A DNA stretch of 64,000 nt from Candidatus Zhuqueibacterota bacterium (lineage in GTDB: Bacteria > Zhuqueibacterota > Zhuqueibacteria > Residuimicrobiales > Oceaniaggregativiventaceae): the NCBI GenBank assembly GCA_014728115.1, contig WJME01000336.1:1-64000 (forward strand), given 5' to 3'. The position numbers were made by a program, and so were the translations under genes. Positions 9,646 through 18,527 of this stretch are shown here, in pieces (positions within the stretch are counted from its first letter, which is position 1; every line of letters begins with the position of its first letter). The notes beneath the pieces were generated by a model that was not told the DNA's origin, did not search any database, and saw nothing but the letters and a program-made list of their open reading frames with translations.

Positions 9646-11964
9646 ATGAAGCGAATTTGTCTTGCCTTTTTTCTTTTTCTGGTCTCTACCCTGCCGGCCC
9701 TTGCAGAGACAAGAGCCATGTGGGTCACTCGATGGGACTATAACACTCCTGATGATGTTAAAATAATCATCGATAATGCCGTATCTGCAGGCATTAACAT
9801 GATCTTTTTTCAAGTACGCGGCAACGGTACGGTACTGTATCCGTCGGAACGGGAAGTATGGTCTGAGAAATTCAATTTTACTGACCCTGGCTGGGACCCC
9901 CTTCAACTCGCAGTTGATTATGGACATCTAAGTGAAATCCAGATTCATGCCTGGGTAAATGTCTATCCTGGCTGGCAAGGTAATGCCCTTCCCGATCACG
10001 GTGGCCAGCTTTATCTCTTGCATCCAGACTGGTTTATGGTCGATCGCTATCATCAGCGCCAACCTCTCAACAGCCACTATGTTTGGCTCTCTCCGACTCA
10101 TCCGCAGGTCAGGGATCATCTGCTGGGTCTATGCAAAGAGATATATACCCAGTATGACATAGATGGGTTGCATCTGGACTATATTCGTTTTCCTTCCAAT
10201 GCCTACTCTTATGATGAGGCATCTCTAAAATCGTTTGTGATCAAATATGGAGCCAGACCCGAGGAAAAACCGGTTTTGTGGGATTCCTGGCGACGGGATG
10301 CAATTAGCCTTTTTGCCGAGCAGTTGTACCAAGAAATGAAATCCCATGATCCCAAACAGGTGCTCAGTGCTTCGGTCATCGGGGATCACATGGAAGCGAG
10401 ACGAGTATTTCTTCAGGATAGCCACGAGTGGCTGGCAAGAGGAGCTATGGACATGTTGTTTCCCATGATCTACACGTCTGATCACCGGTTGTTCAAACGT
10501 CGCTTACAAGACCATTTGCACAATACACACGACCGTTTGATCATCCCCGGAATCATGGTCAACAGCCCGGCAGGACTTGCCACTCAAATGAGGATTGCCA
10601 GCGAGCTGGGTTGTGAGGGCACAGCCTTGTTTGCCTATAGTACGCTTTTTCCCAATCACCGCATGTCAACTGGTTTTAGGGATATTCTCGATGCTGCCTG
10701 GCCTGAGCGCAAGGCTCCCACAACCTTGGCATGGAAAGATCAGATCAACGACAACCAGGGGCCACTGATTTCACAGGTCAAGACGATCCCGGTTGAAACG
10801 AAAACCGAAATCAAATTCAAGGTCGCTGCACAGATTACCGATCCTTCCGGCGTATATGATGATGCAACCGGCTCTACGGGTCACGGCATATATCTTGTCT
10901 ATGACCGTGTATGGCCACCGGAAGAACCTCATCAGGTCAAGATGAGCAGACTCAAAAAAACGCAAGACTGGTATGTCACAGACAAGCCCATCACCTGGAA
11001 GCAATCGGGGCTGGATTTTCGCTGCCGAATTTTTGCATGGGATGATTATCACGAATCCGGAGATAATGCCAAACGCAATCTCGGATACAGCGATGTATGG
11101 TCCCTGTCGATTCTGACCCCGGATCATACGTATATCAATCGGGGACATATCGGACCCGTGCTTTATCATATGCCCACTTGTGTAAGTGTGGATCCCAATG
11201 GCATGATTTGGGCAGCCTCAGATAGTGCTAATCAGATATTTATTTTTGATGCCCAGGGAAACGAAGCCACATTCTCTCCTCTGGTGTTGGGCATGGATCA
11301 TGACATGCAAGAAATCGTTTTTCGCGGAGTCGCTGATTTGTCACATGATGGTAAAAACATCATGTATATCGTTTCTGCGGACAATCCGAATGTTTTGTTT
11401 CGATTCAATCTTTATACCGGCGAACCGTTGCCGGGTATTGAACTGGACTTTGCTGCAGGTGCCATCGACTGTGACGAGCAAGGCAATCTGTTTTTATTGG
11501 AAAAGAATCAAACCCGGTTCCATATCCTCGATCCTCAGGGAAAGGAATATCTGGGCAGTCCGTTTGGCGACTTTTATACCGGAACCGATATCGCAGTTCT
11601 TGACAATGCGATGATGGTTCTGATCAATGACCGTACGCGTGATAAAGTTCAATGTTGGCATGGTGCAATTGAAGGCCGTTTCAGCCGATATTGGCAAGAA
11701 CAAGATATTCGCACAGTGGATATCGGTTCTGGCAAAGTAAATACATTTTTATCCAGTCTCATCTATATCCCTCATGCTTCGCGGGGCATCATTTCCATCC
11801 TCGATCGGACAGGCACTCCAAAGGCTTATCTCCACAGTCACAATCCTCCGCTGCGGGCACCTATGGACTTGGCCATTACCGCGAGCTCTGATACCCTTTT
11901 TGTTTTGGAAAGGTCCGGCAGGGGGCCCACACGCTTACAATTCTGGGAGCGCCAAAACCGGTGA
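9646..11964 (+). CDS. Secreted GHL10-type glycoside hydrolase-like protein with propeller-like C-terminus
   Basis: The protein has 772 residues. ATG 9646 was chosen because a classical signal peptide follows directly (MKRICLAFFLFLVSTLPALA); upstream in-frame starts would bury it. Residues 20-360 form a TIM-barrel glycosidase-like domain (former DUF187) with TRAMWVTRWDY, HAWVNVYPGW and DGLHLDYIRFPS, the last carrying the conserved acidic site. Residues about 380-500 look like a beta-sandwich. Residues 520-770 carry repeated SVDPNGMIWAASDSANQIF-like strands, probably an NHL/beta-propeller. It likely binds or cleaves polysaccharide outside the inner membrane; the substrate is unknown. It is divergent from uvrB, and its stop is one base from the stop of the opposing gene. 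Confidence 0.82.
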   Translation: MKRICLAFFLFLVSTLPALAETRAMWVTRWDYNTPDDVKIIIDNAVSAGINMIFFQVRGNGTVLYPSEREVWSEKFNFTDPGWDPLQLAVDYGHLSEIQIHAWVNVYPGWQGNALPDHGGQLYLLHPDWFMVDRYHQRQPLNSHYVWLSPTHPQVRDHLLGLCKEIYTQYDIDGLHLDYIRFPSNAYSYDEASLKSFVIKYGARPEEKPVLWDSWRRDAISLFAEQLYQEMKSHDPKQVLSASVIGDHMEARRVFLQDSHEWLARGAMDMLFPMIYTSDHRLFKRRLQDHLHNTHDRLIIPGIMVNSPAGLATQMRIASELGCEGTALFAYSTLFPNHRMSTGFRDILDAAWPERKAPTTLAWKDQINDNQGPLISQVKTIPVETKTEIKFKVAAQITDPSGVYDDATGSTGHGIYLVYDRVWPPEEPHQVKMSRLKKTQDWYVTDKPITWKQSGLDFRCRIFAWDDYHESGDNAKRNLGYSDVWSLSILTPDHTYINRGHIGPVLYHMPTCVSVDPNGMIWAASDSANQIFIFDAQGNEATFSPLVLGMDHDMQEIVFRGVADLSHDGKNIMYIVSADNPNVLFRFNLYTGEPLPGIELDFAAGAIDCDEQGNLFLLEKNQTRFHILDPQGKEYLGSPFGDFYTGTDIAVLDNAMMVLINDRTRDKVQCWHGAIEGRFSRYWQEQDIRTVDIGSGKVNTFLSSLIYIPHASRGIISILDRTGTPKAYLHSHNPPLRAPMDLAITASSDTLFVLERSGRGPTRLQFWERQNR

Positions 11965-11965
11965 C

Positions 11966-12826
11966 TCAGGTTTGGCTTGGCCGGGTGAGTAAAAGCGAGC
12001 AGGGCAAATTCTGTAATGCGAGTTCCAGATCATGTGGAAAGAGTCGATCCCATAATCCCAGGCGATCACGTGAAGATGCCACAACGAGCAAATCTGCATC
12101 AATATCACGCGTAAAGGATAAAGTCGACTGTCGGTTTGAATCATGCAATGATCTCGTATGATGATTGATGCCGGAAAAATCGAATTGACTCAAAAACTCT
12201 TTTAGCTTATTATCTTCGTCTGCATATATCTTGCGTATCTCTTTGGCCTGATTTTCATCCAAATCCGATGTACGGAATGTATGGGTGAGATAGAGTTCCT
12301 GAGCGCCTGAATAATAGGCGATATTGGTAGCGACCTGCACTGCCATATGAGCTTCGTTGTCATATTCTACAGCACAATGAATCTTTTTCAACTCATCGGG
12401 TTTTACCTGGGGTTCGGTAAACAGCATAACCGAACAGGGCGCATTTCTGGCCAGATTACGGGCCACACTGCCAAAATAGTATTTGAACAATCCCTCCTTT
12501 TTCAAAGCACCGGCAACGATCAGGTCAGCATGATACTCTTTGGCCACATCCATAAGCACATCTGCGGCCGGCCCGGATCGAATCATGAAAATCGGTGGAT
12601 GATCACGAAAGTTAGAGCGCTCAATGGCCTCTTCCAGCCGGTGTTTATTGGCCGGATTATCCTCCCCTACATTGACGATAATGGGCCAGGTTCCCAGAAT
12701 TTTCAACAATCTGTGCGATTCATTCAGAATTGCTGTCAAACGCGGTGAAAAACCGGCAGCCACCACAGCTCGTTTGTAAATAGGTTCGGGCAAATTTTTA
12801 TTTTGTAAGGGATATTCGATTGCCAA
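11966..12826 (-). CDS. Tandem universal stress protein (two UspA domains)
   Basis: About 286 residues carry two UspA-like folds. The first domain keeps the ATP-binding pattern (GALKKEG ... FGSVARNLARNAPCSVMLF). The second has the aligned segment LPCSLLLT but lacks the Gly-Ser of the nucleotide loop, so only one domain is expected to bind ATP. I chose TTG 12826 because AGAGGA sits six bases upstream; a GTG at 12844 would add six residues without a good ribosome-binding site. The gene converges on the GHL10 gene with one base between the stops. Its exact stress role cannot be inferred. Confidence 0.83.
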   Translation of the reverse strand: MAIEYPLQNKNLPEPIYKRAVVAAGFSPRLTAILNESHRLLKILGTWPIIVNVGEDNPANKHRLEEAIERSNFRDHPPIFMIRSGPAADVLMDVAKEYHADLIVAGALKKEGLFKYYFGSVARNLARNAPCSVMLFTEPQVKPDELKKIHCAVEYDNEAHMAVQVATNIAYYSGAQELYLTHTFRTSDLDENQAKEIRKIYADEDNKLKEFLSQFDFSGINHHTRSLHDSNRQSTLSFTRDIDADLLVVASSRDRLGLWDRLFPHDLELALQNLPCSLLLTRPSQT

Positions 12827-12844
12827 AACACGTCCTCTTGTCAC

Positions 12845-13290
12845 ACCAGAAATACGACTCGGTTATTGATTTAAACTTTTGAATTGGTTTGCAAGTTCCT
12901 GAATGATGTATCGCTAAAACTGCTATGATCCGGAAGAAACGAATTCCATTATGGTATACAGCGGGATCCCTACAAAAATTTGCAAAACAGCCTCCTCTAT
13001 GAATTCCGTTCAATTGCAAAGTGAAATTTGTTTCTGAGCAAGCTATCGACAAACCACGATCCGGCTGGATTTTGCCAATGTTTGAACGAGGACAAGTTGA
13101 TGTTTTACAGATGGTTCAAACCGCCGATAATAGGCTGAGGCGGATCAAGTAGGAAAGGTACTAATCATATGTCTAAATTTCAAGCAGATTTTAGACTAGT
13201 TTATAAAAATCCCGGATCTCCAAAAAGCATGCAGATCCGGGAAAATCTGCTCTTATCCACAATGCAATGACACTCTAGCCCATCAAAGGA
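12845..13290. other. Gene-free interval
   Basis: About 445 bp between the stress protein and the NagB-PIG-L gene. The only structure I can support is the terminator at 13211-13241. An 84-codon frame here has no ribosome-binding site or recognisable protein pattern. Confidence 0.6.
13211..13241 (-). terminator. Rho-independent terminator of the NagB-PIG-L gene
   Basis: A perfect 9-bp stem (CCCGGATCT / AGATCCGGG) with a 13-nt loop lies 50 bp past the stop at 13291. On the minus strand it is followed by ATTTTTAT. Confidence 0.7.
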
Positions 13291-15684
13291 TCAAACCTTT
13301 GGAGGAATAATGTTTGCATTTTGATCGGATTTGACATTTTCCGTAGATTTTCTCAACTCATAGGCCTTTTCATAAAATTCATCTACAGACAAGGTCTTGA
13401 GATAAACCATACCATGGGTAGCTCGCAGGCGGGGATGGGTACTCTCGTTAAAATATTCTCTACCCAACGACGTCTTGACTTGATGATACTGCTCTACCAT
13501 GATTCGCTGGGATAACCGGGAAAAGGGTCCATCCAATTCATGACTGGGAAAAGAGGCTTCACGCTGCGAACCAAAGCAGTTATCAAAGGCATTTTCCAGC
13601 ACTGCCATCGAATTCAATGAAACTGGAACCATGACATCAGATTCACTGGGATGAAATCTGAACCACACATTACGATATCCCCAGACTTGAATGTCTTTGC
13701 GACCGGTTTCCTCCTGATAAATATGCAGCGCCTGTGCCAGGGTTTGCAAGACTTTGTAATGAGTCGATGGTCCGCTTCCTTCCGGATCATACGCCACGGT
13801 GACCACTGTCGGTTGAATGGTTCGAGCAAGATTGAGTACGGGTTCGACATCACGAACTCGATCGATGGTCGATCCAAACATTCCGCCCCCATAAAATCCA
13901 AGGCGTAAGTGATGCACATTAGAGCTGTTAAATCCGAGATAACCCCATAACAAATCCGCTTCCCACTCGCGAATCATCCCTTTGAGCTGTTGGATATAGG
14001 GTAAATCTTTTTTACCAGGATATTGGCTATCAAAATAAAGAATCATCTCCGAGATTCGATTGGTTAACTGAGACAGGTTATCTTCATCAAAGATCTTCAT
14101 CAAATTGCGCAAGAGACGACGGGCTTCACCCTCTTGTTTGGTGGTGCGACTATGGGCAGCCACTCCATCCAGATATTGATAGATATCCCGATTACGACCG
14201 ATCTCGTTATCCGGATCAAAATATCCCTCGCTCATCATATCAACAAAGTGTGGATTTTTTATGAATTTTTGCAAGTTGACCAAAAGACGTTTGGCATAGG
14301 CATTGGTCACAGCGTTGAATCCGCTGGTCATATAGTTAAAATGATGAACATTTTTGGGACTGCGCACCAGATGGATGATATATGCCCAGTACCCCAACAT
14401 GATATCATCATGATGCGGTGCAGTATGCATGAACACATGATTTTCAAGAGGCGCAATGCCCTTGTTTATCTTGGTCTCTATGCGATCTCGTACCTCAAGC
14501 GAAAGATCTAAAGCCGATTTTTTCGTCGTTTTCAAGATCCACTTTGAGGAACGGACGGTTTCAAAATCGGATTTCTCCAAATCAACGAGTTTCTTGTTGA
14601 AATCCAGTCCCAGATCGATAACAATCCGATCGATCTCATTATCCGGGACCGGATCCATGCGTGTGACATCTTCGAAGCGACGCTCGACCAAAAGAGACGC
14701 GGCTCCACGCGTCAAATAAAACCGGGAATTCTTTAGTTTTTGCAGTGCGGTCGCCGGATACAGATTGCTCGGCGCATTTTCAATGGAATCTTTGATCACT
14801 CCTGCATGATCTTCACCGGCTGCCATGACAAGGCCCACACAGTTCCGATTATAGGTAATCGTCGACAATCCTATGGTCATCACCAGACGATTACGCGCCA
14901 CTTCAATGCCACCGAGGTCGGTTGCTGCTGTGGCCTGTGTTTCGTAATTGGTCCCGGTAAGACGGGTTGTGGAATAATGATCAGAGCCACGCACATTAAA
15001 AGAGATATGACCGTCCGGTCCAATACCGCTGATGTAAAACCCGATCCCTTCCATCTCGCGAATCTTGTCTTCATAGTTTGTACAATATTGATCTACCCGT
15101 TCGATGATCTCTTTTTGCAAACGTTCGAGTCGGGTCCGGCCATAACGGGTTCGCAGGGAAAGATCAACAATATCATCCGGGAACACATCCGCCGGCGTCA
15201 AGCCGTTGGGCATTCCCGTTGTCCAGGCATTCATGAGCAACGTCTTTTTAGGATCGATGCCAAATCCGCGGTTATAGTACTTTGATATAAAATACCGAAA
15301 ACTATTATTTTGTGTGGGATTGATGGGGTAAAACTCTTCAGCCTGTACAAACCGGAGCTGATTCATCTTGGGTTTTTTACCCGGATCGATCTGATAGGTT
15401 TCCAGCTCGTTCTGAATCTCTTGTACCTGCCAGTTTTCCAGTAAATAGATCACATTTTTGATAAAGTGTTCAGGAGTTTTTCCCACAGGAAGAGATACAA
15501 TACCCTCCGGATTCTCCTGAACCCATTCGATAAAACGCAAAGCAACGAGTTTACCCAACGCAGGATAATTATCTACCTCTAAAACCGGAATCTTTTCAGT
15601 TGGCTCGTAAATAAACTTTCTGTTGCTCTGTTGCAAAGCCACCTGCTCCAGTCTGGACTGTGGGGTTCGTTTTGACTTGTTCAT
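13291..15684 (-). CDS. Glucosamine-6-phosphate deaminase-like / PIG-L deacetylase-like fusion
   Basis: The protein has 797 residues. The N-terminal half (about 35-345) is a NagB/SugarP-isomerase domain: LPVGKTPE (65-72), an acidic AEEFYP in place of the usual LDEY, and the catalytic segment GIGPDGHISFN (220-230, H226). The C-terminal half (about 415-690) has the LmbE/PIG-L zinc motif HHDDIMLG (424-431) and a late HP-containing segment. NagB converts glucosamine-6-phosphate to fructose-6-phosphate and ammonia; PIG-L enzymes deacetylate GlcNAc-type substrates. The fusion could couple both steps of amino-sugar use, but that is inference. It is monocistronic between two terminators, with no nagA nearby. 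Confidence 0.85.
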   Translation of the reverse strand: MNKSKRTPQSRLEQVALQQSNRKFIYEPTEKIPVLEVDNYPALGKLVALRFIEWVQENPEGIVSLPVGKTPEHFIKNVIYLLENWQVQEIQNELETYQIDPGKKPKMNQLRFVQAEEFYPINPTQNNSFRYFISKYYNRGFGIDPKKTLLMNAWTTGMPNGLTPADVFPDDIVDLSLRTRYGRTRLERLQKEIIERVDQYCTNYEDKIREMEGIGFYISGIGPDGHISFNVRGSDHYSTTRLTGTNYETQATAATDLGGIEVARNRLVMTIGLSTITYNRNCVGLVMAAGEDHAGVIKDSIENAPSNLYPATALQKLKNSRFYLTRGAASLLVERRFEDVTRMDPVPDNEIDRIVIDLGLDFNKKLVDLEKSDFETVRSSKWILKTTKKSALDLSLEVRDRIETKINKGIAPLENHVFMHTAPHHDDIMLGYWAYIIHLVRSPKNVHHFNYMTSGFNAVTNAYAKRLLVNLQKFIKNPHFVDMMSEGYFDPDNEIGRNRDIYQYLDGVAAHSRTTKQEGEARRLLRNLMKIFDEDNLSQLTNRISEMILYFDSQYPGKKDLPYIQQLKGMIREWEADLLWGYLGFNSSNVHHLRLGFYGGGMFGSTIDRVRDVEPVLNLARTIQPTVVTVAYDPEGSGPSTHYKVLQTLAQALHIYQEETGRKDIQVWGYRNVWFRFHPSESDVMVPVSLNSMAVLENAFDNCFGSQREASFPSHELDGPFSRLSQRIMVEQYHQVKTSLGREYFNESTHPRLRATHGMVYLKTLSVDEFYEKAYELRKSTENVKSDQNANIIPPKV

Positions 15685-15753
15685 AATTGAATCCGACTCA
15701 ATTGGTTATATATAGAGTAAACTATTTGATACAAGCGTTCATTTCGCAGGATC

Positions 15754-15780
15754 AAAAAAAGGGTGGAAAATCCACCCTTT
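15754..15780 (-). terminator. Rho-independent terminator of the sugar isomerase gene
   Basis: A 10-bp stem (AAAGGGTGGA / TCCACCCTTT) with a 3-nt loop lies just after the stop at 15782. On the minus strand it ends in seven T residues. Confidence 0.88.
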
Positions 15781-15781
15781 G

Positions 15782-16771
15782 TCATTCAAATTTCTTGACA
15801 TAGTCTAAAAAGGCTTTTGCCGTTTTATCGAGATTTTCGATACTCCCTCCCCCTCGAAGCACCTCACACATTTCATACACCAGATATCCCTGGTAGCCGA
15901 TATCGCGCAAAGTAGAGATAAACGTGTCATAGTCAATGATCCCCTGCTCGCTAAGGGGTATGGCACGAATCTGGGCCTGAACAGCCTTATAATTGGTTTT
16001 TTCGGGAACATATCGATATTGGGGCATTCTTACATATTGAGCTAAAATGGTATTGACGAGGTAAGGCTCTAATAACCGGATTCCCTGAGAAATCTCTTGC
16101 GGATTCAAGCCCTCAAGAGTGGGAGACCAGGCATCGAATCCCACTTTAACATTGGGCATATCGACCTCTTGCATCAACCAGTACATCTCGTCATGATGAA
16201 TGGCAATATCATGATGGTTTTGTACTGCCAGCGTGACATCCCATTCGGCTGCCTTTTTTCCGGCGAGTTTCAAACCTTCAACAACCATCGCATACTGTTT
16301 ATCGTAAGGAATATCCGGGCGGATATATCCGGTAAAGATCCGCACCATATCGGTCCCCAGATCATGCGCCAGCTTGGCGACCTCGCCCACGTAGCTTGCC
16401 TGAATCTCAACATTGGGGATTCCGGGTTTATCACAGCCGGCCGTAAAATCAGTGTAACCGGCCAGGCCGACCAATTCCAATCCCAGGTCTTTGATCTTTT
16501 GACGCAGACGCTGGCGTGCTTGTTGATCGTAATCAAAAGGCGATACATGCGGTCGTTTTGCGACCAGCATCACACCATCATATCCCAGTTCTTTGGCTTT
16601 GACCAGAAAATCATCCACAGAGAGAAAAGAGTGACCACGCCACACCCCGGCATAGCTAACAGAGTGCAAACAGGTTTTGACCTGAAAATCGCTGGGATTT
16701 CCCGTGGGCACTGCTTGCCCCCATAATTGAGAAAAGACCAATAACATGATCATCGAGGCGAGAGATTTCAT
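15782..16771 (-). CDS. Exported sugar-phosphate isomerase/epimerase-like TIM-barrel protein
   Basis: The protein has 329 residues with a signal peptide (hydrophobic residues 4-19, cleaving near GQA). The rest belongs to the xylose isomerase-like / AP endonuclease 2 superfamily: YDGVMLVAKRPHVSPFD, VRIFTGYIRPD, LAVQNHHDIAIHHDEMYWL, VKVGFDAWSPTLEG and GYQGYLVYEMCEVLRGG. The His, Glu and Asp residues match the metal ligands of this fold. Exported members are frequent in carbohydrate-degrading FCB and Planctomycetes bacteria; the reaction is usually unknown. TCC-rich sequence upstream of the ATG gives an AGGAGGA ribosome-binding site on the minus strand. Confidence 0.82.
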   Translation of the reverse strand: MKSLASMIMLLVFSQLWGQAVPTGNPSDFQVKTCLHSVSYAGVWRGHSFLSVDDFLVKAKELGYDGVMLVAKRPHVSPFDYDQQARQRLRQKIKDLGLELVGLAGYTDFTAGCDKPGIPNVEIQASYVGEVAKLAHDLGTDMVRIFTGYIRPDIPYDKQYAMVVEGLKLAGKKAAEWDVTLAVQNHHDIAIHHDEMYWLMQEVDMPNVKVGFDAWSPTLEGLNPQEISQGIRLLEPYLVNTILAQYVRMPQYRYVPEKTNYKAVQAQIRAIPLSEQGIIDYDTFISTLRDIGYQGYLVYEMCEVLRGGGSIENLDKTAKAFLDYVKKFE

Positions 16772-16889
16772 AGGTTCCTCCTTTTATTGCTGAATTGGAT
16801 CAATGGTTTGCAAATTTACAGCCTCAAAAATCTTATCGAGGCTCCAGTCGGTAAAGTCCCTCTGGAAACTATTCATCTAAAGACACTGC

Positions 16890-16936
16890 TGTCCAAAATA
16901 GCGAGTTGTGCACATTTTTTCTGTCTATTTTGGACA
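16890..16936. repeat. Perfect 12-bp inverted repeat in a divergent promoter region
   Basis: TGTCCAAAATAG (16890-16901) and its exact complement CTATTTTGGACA (16925-16936) are separated by 23 bases. They lie between the isomerase (minus) and DUF3078 (plus) genes. There is no T tract, so it looks more like a pair of operator half-sites or an RNA hairpin than a terminator. Confidence 0.7.
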
Positions 16937-16998
16937 AGAGTAATCTAAAATATAAATTTATTATCTAAAATCAAACGAAAACATTCCGCAGGTAGAGC

Positions 16999-17027
16999 TT
17001 GCAATTAATTGAAATAGAAAATATTTT
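16999..17027 (+). promoter_or_regulatory. Possible promoter for the DUF3078 gene
   Basis: TTGCAA, a 17-base spacer and TATTTT lie about 40 bp upstream of the start at 17067. Spacing is ideal but both hexamers deviate from consensus. Confidence 0.35.
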
Positions 17028-17066
17028 GCAGCTGTTTCTCTTACTGAAAATAAACAGGAGGATAAA

Positions 17067-17912
17067 TTGAAAAAACTATTGTCACTTTTGGCTGTATTGG
17101 GGCTTTTTACCGCTTCTTACCCGCAAGATAACGACAAACTACCTATGGGGTGGAGCAAAAGCATCGTAGGAGTGCTGAACTTGACGCAAACCCAATTCGA
17201 TAATTGGTCGCAGGGAGGTGAAAATTCACTGGCCTGGCAGACGAATTTGAATGCAGAATTTATTAAAAATGATTCAGGTTACACCTGGACGAATACCGGT
17301 AAATTTTCTTATGGTAAGATCAAAGTGGGCGACCAGGACGCGAGAAAGTCTATCGATGAAATTAAACTTGAATCTGTTTACATGCTGAAAATACCTCTCT
17401 TTTTAAAACCCTATCTGTCCGCAAGCGCAGAAACCCAAAGCACCACGGGGTACAAATACGTAGAGGATGAAGCGGTGGCCATATCGAAATTTCTCAATCC
17501 AGCCTATTTTTATCAGAGTCTGGGCCTGGGATATGTGATCGAAAAACGCTTCAAAACGCGGTTGGGTATAGCCCTCAAAGAAACATATGCCCCGGATTAT
17601 CCCGAACTCTATAGCGATGATCCCACGACTGAAAAGATTGAAGAATTGCGATTCGAAGTCGGAGCAGAATCATCAACCTCTCTGAAACAAAAACTCACAG
17701 AGACGACACTGGTCGATTCCGAACTGCAGCTATTTTCAAATTTGCAAAGATTCGATGAAATCGATGTAAGATGGAATACCCTGTTTTCAACCAAAGTATC
17801 TGATTATATCAATATTAATTTTAATTTTATCCTTTTTTATGACAAAGACATTTCCAAAAAGCGTCAGATCAAACAATCGCTGGCCTTGGGTCTTACCTAT
17901 ACTTTTTTATAA
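17067..17912 (+). CDS. DUF3078 family exported protein
   Basis: The protein has 281 residues. A signal peptide (MKKLLSLLAVLGLFTASYPQ) is followed by GWSKSIVGVLNLTQTQFDNW, the characteristic opening of DUF3078 proteins of Bacteroidota and relatives. The rest is made of alternating strands with aromatic ends (e.g. FNFILFYDKDIS, SLALGLTYTFL at the very C-terminus), which suggests an outer-membrane beta-barrel. AGGAGG lies ten bases before the ATG. Function is unknown. Confidence 0.85.
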   Translation: MKKLLSLLAVLGLFTASYPQDNDKLPMGWSKSIVGVLNLTQTQFDNWSQGGENSLAWQTNLNAEFIKNDSGYTWTNTGKFSYGKIKVGDQDARKSIDEIKLESVYMLKIPLFLKPYLSASAETQSTTGYKYVEDEAVAISKFLNPAYFYQSLGLGYVIEKRFKTRLGIALKETYAPDYPELYSDDPTTEKIEELRFEVGAESSTSLKQKLTETTLVDSELQLFSNLQRFDEIDVRWNTLFSTKVSDYININFNFILFYDKDISKKRQIKQSLALGLTYTFL

Positions 17913-17923
17913 TTGACGATTTC

Positions 17924-17949
17924 ATTTTGCAATGCAGGCATTGCATTTT
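17924..17949 (+). terminator. Weak terminator candidate
   Basis: TGCAATGC (17928-17935) and GCATTGCA (17938-17945) form a tight hairpin ending in TTTTG, 16 bp after the DUF3078 stop. The two-base loop must open to fold. Confidence 0.35.
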
Positions 17950-18032
17950 GACCATATTGATACATAATTTTTTATTCATCATTTCCTAACCACTCCCCAA
18001 GTGATTGATTTTTATGAATCACAAAACGCGAC

Positions 18033-18038
18033 TATAAT
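18033..18038 (+). promoter_or_regulatory. Minus-10 box for the small CTD-like protein
   Basis: An exact TATAAT lies 49 bp before the start at 18087. No convincing -35 hexamer is seen at 16-18 bases upstream. Confidence 0.35.
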
Positions 18039-18086
18039 GGCGCAAAATTTGCAACATTACAGGTATTGACAAATGGGGAGCTGGTT

Positions 18087-18458
18087 ATGAAATGTATACA
18101 GTGTTTTATTTTCGTGGCGTTCCTGTATAGTATGGGATGGGCAAACGAAAAGCAGGCGGATTCGAAATGGGTGCGTGTTGCCAATGAAAAACCGGACCAA
18201 TTTACCGTAGAAACTCTGGCCAATCCATTTCAACAAAGCCAGAGATTGATTTTGAGCCTGCCACAAAAAAGTTATGTCGATTTATCCATACAGGACAGGC
18301 AGGGCAATATATTATTGGATATCTATCGTGGTGAACAAAATGCCGGCATTTACAATCTGGATTGGCAAACAGATGAATTGAATAGCGGAGTCTATTATTT
18401 CAGAATCAAGGTGGACAGTTCGAGTACGACGCTCCCCTTTGCATGGTTAGATCAGTAG
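18087..18458 (+). CDS. Small secreted protein resembling a stand-alone T9SS C-terminal domain
   Basis: The protein has 123 residues. ATG 18087 has GGGGAG six bases upstream and opens a signal peptide (CIQCFIFVAFLYSMGWA). Almost all the rest matches a FlgD-Ig-like/type IX sorting domain: ANPFQQSQRLILSLPQ parallels the usual YPNPFNP...I.F.LP strand, VDLSIQDRQGNILLD parallels V.L.I.D..G, and GIYNLDWQTDELNSGVYYFRI parallels the G...W....L.SG.Y.Y.. ending. Normally this fold is the last 80 residues of a large cargo; here no cargo precedes it. The final basic VR..V.K-type strand seen in the two large proteins of this window is weak or missing. Confidence 0.75.
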   Translation: MKCIQCFIFVAFLYSMGWANEKQADSKWVRVANEKPDQFTVETLANPFQQSQRLILSLPQKSYVDLSIQDRQGNILLDIYRGEQNAGIYNLDWQTDELNSGVYYFRIKVDSSSTTLPFAWLDQ

Positions 18459-18477
18459 GCCCCCGAACCCCCCCTCT

Positions 18478-18497
18478 GGGTCATCCCCCCGATGACC
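18478..18497. terminator. Hairpin between convergent genes
   Basis: GGTCATC / GATGACC with a 5-nt C loop lies between the small CTD protein and spoVG. No T tract follows on either strand, so termination is only possible, not shown. Confidence 0.3.
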
Positions 18498-18527
18498 TCC
18501 CAATAGGTGTTGACCGACACTCACTCC

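Noticed and set aside
12798-13052. 84-codon frame between the stress protein and NagB-PIG-L genes
   Set aside because: No ribosome-binding site, no homology pattern, and it overlaps the start of the stress protein gene.
13321-15285. Plus-strand frames over the NagB-PIG-L gene
   Set aside because: All are antisense shadows of the fusion protein and lack start signals.
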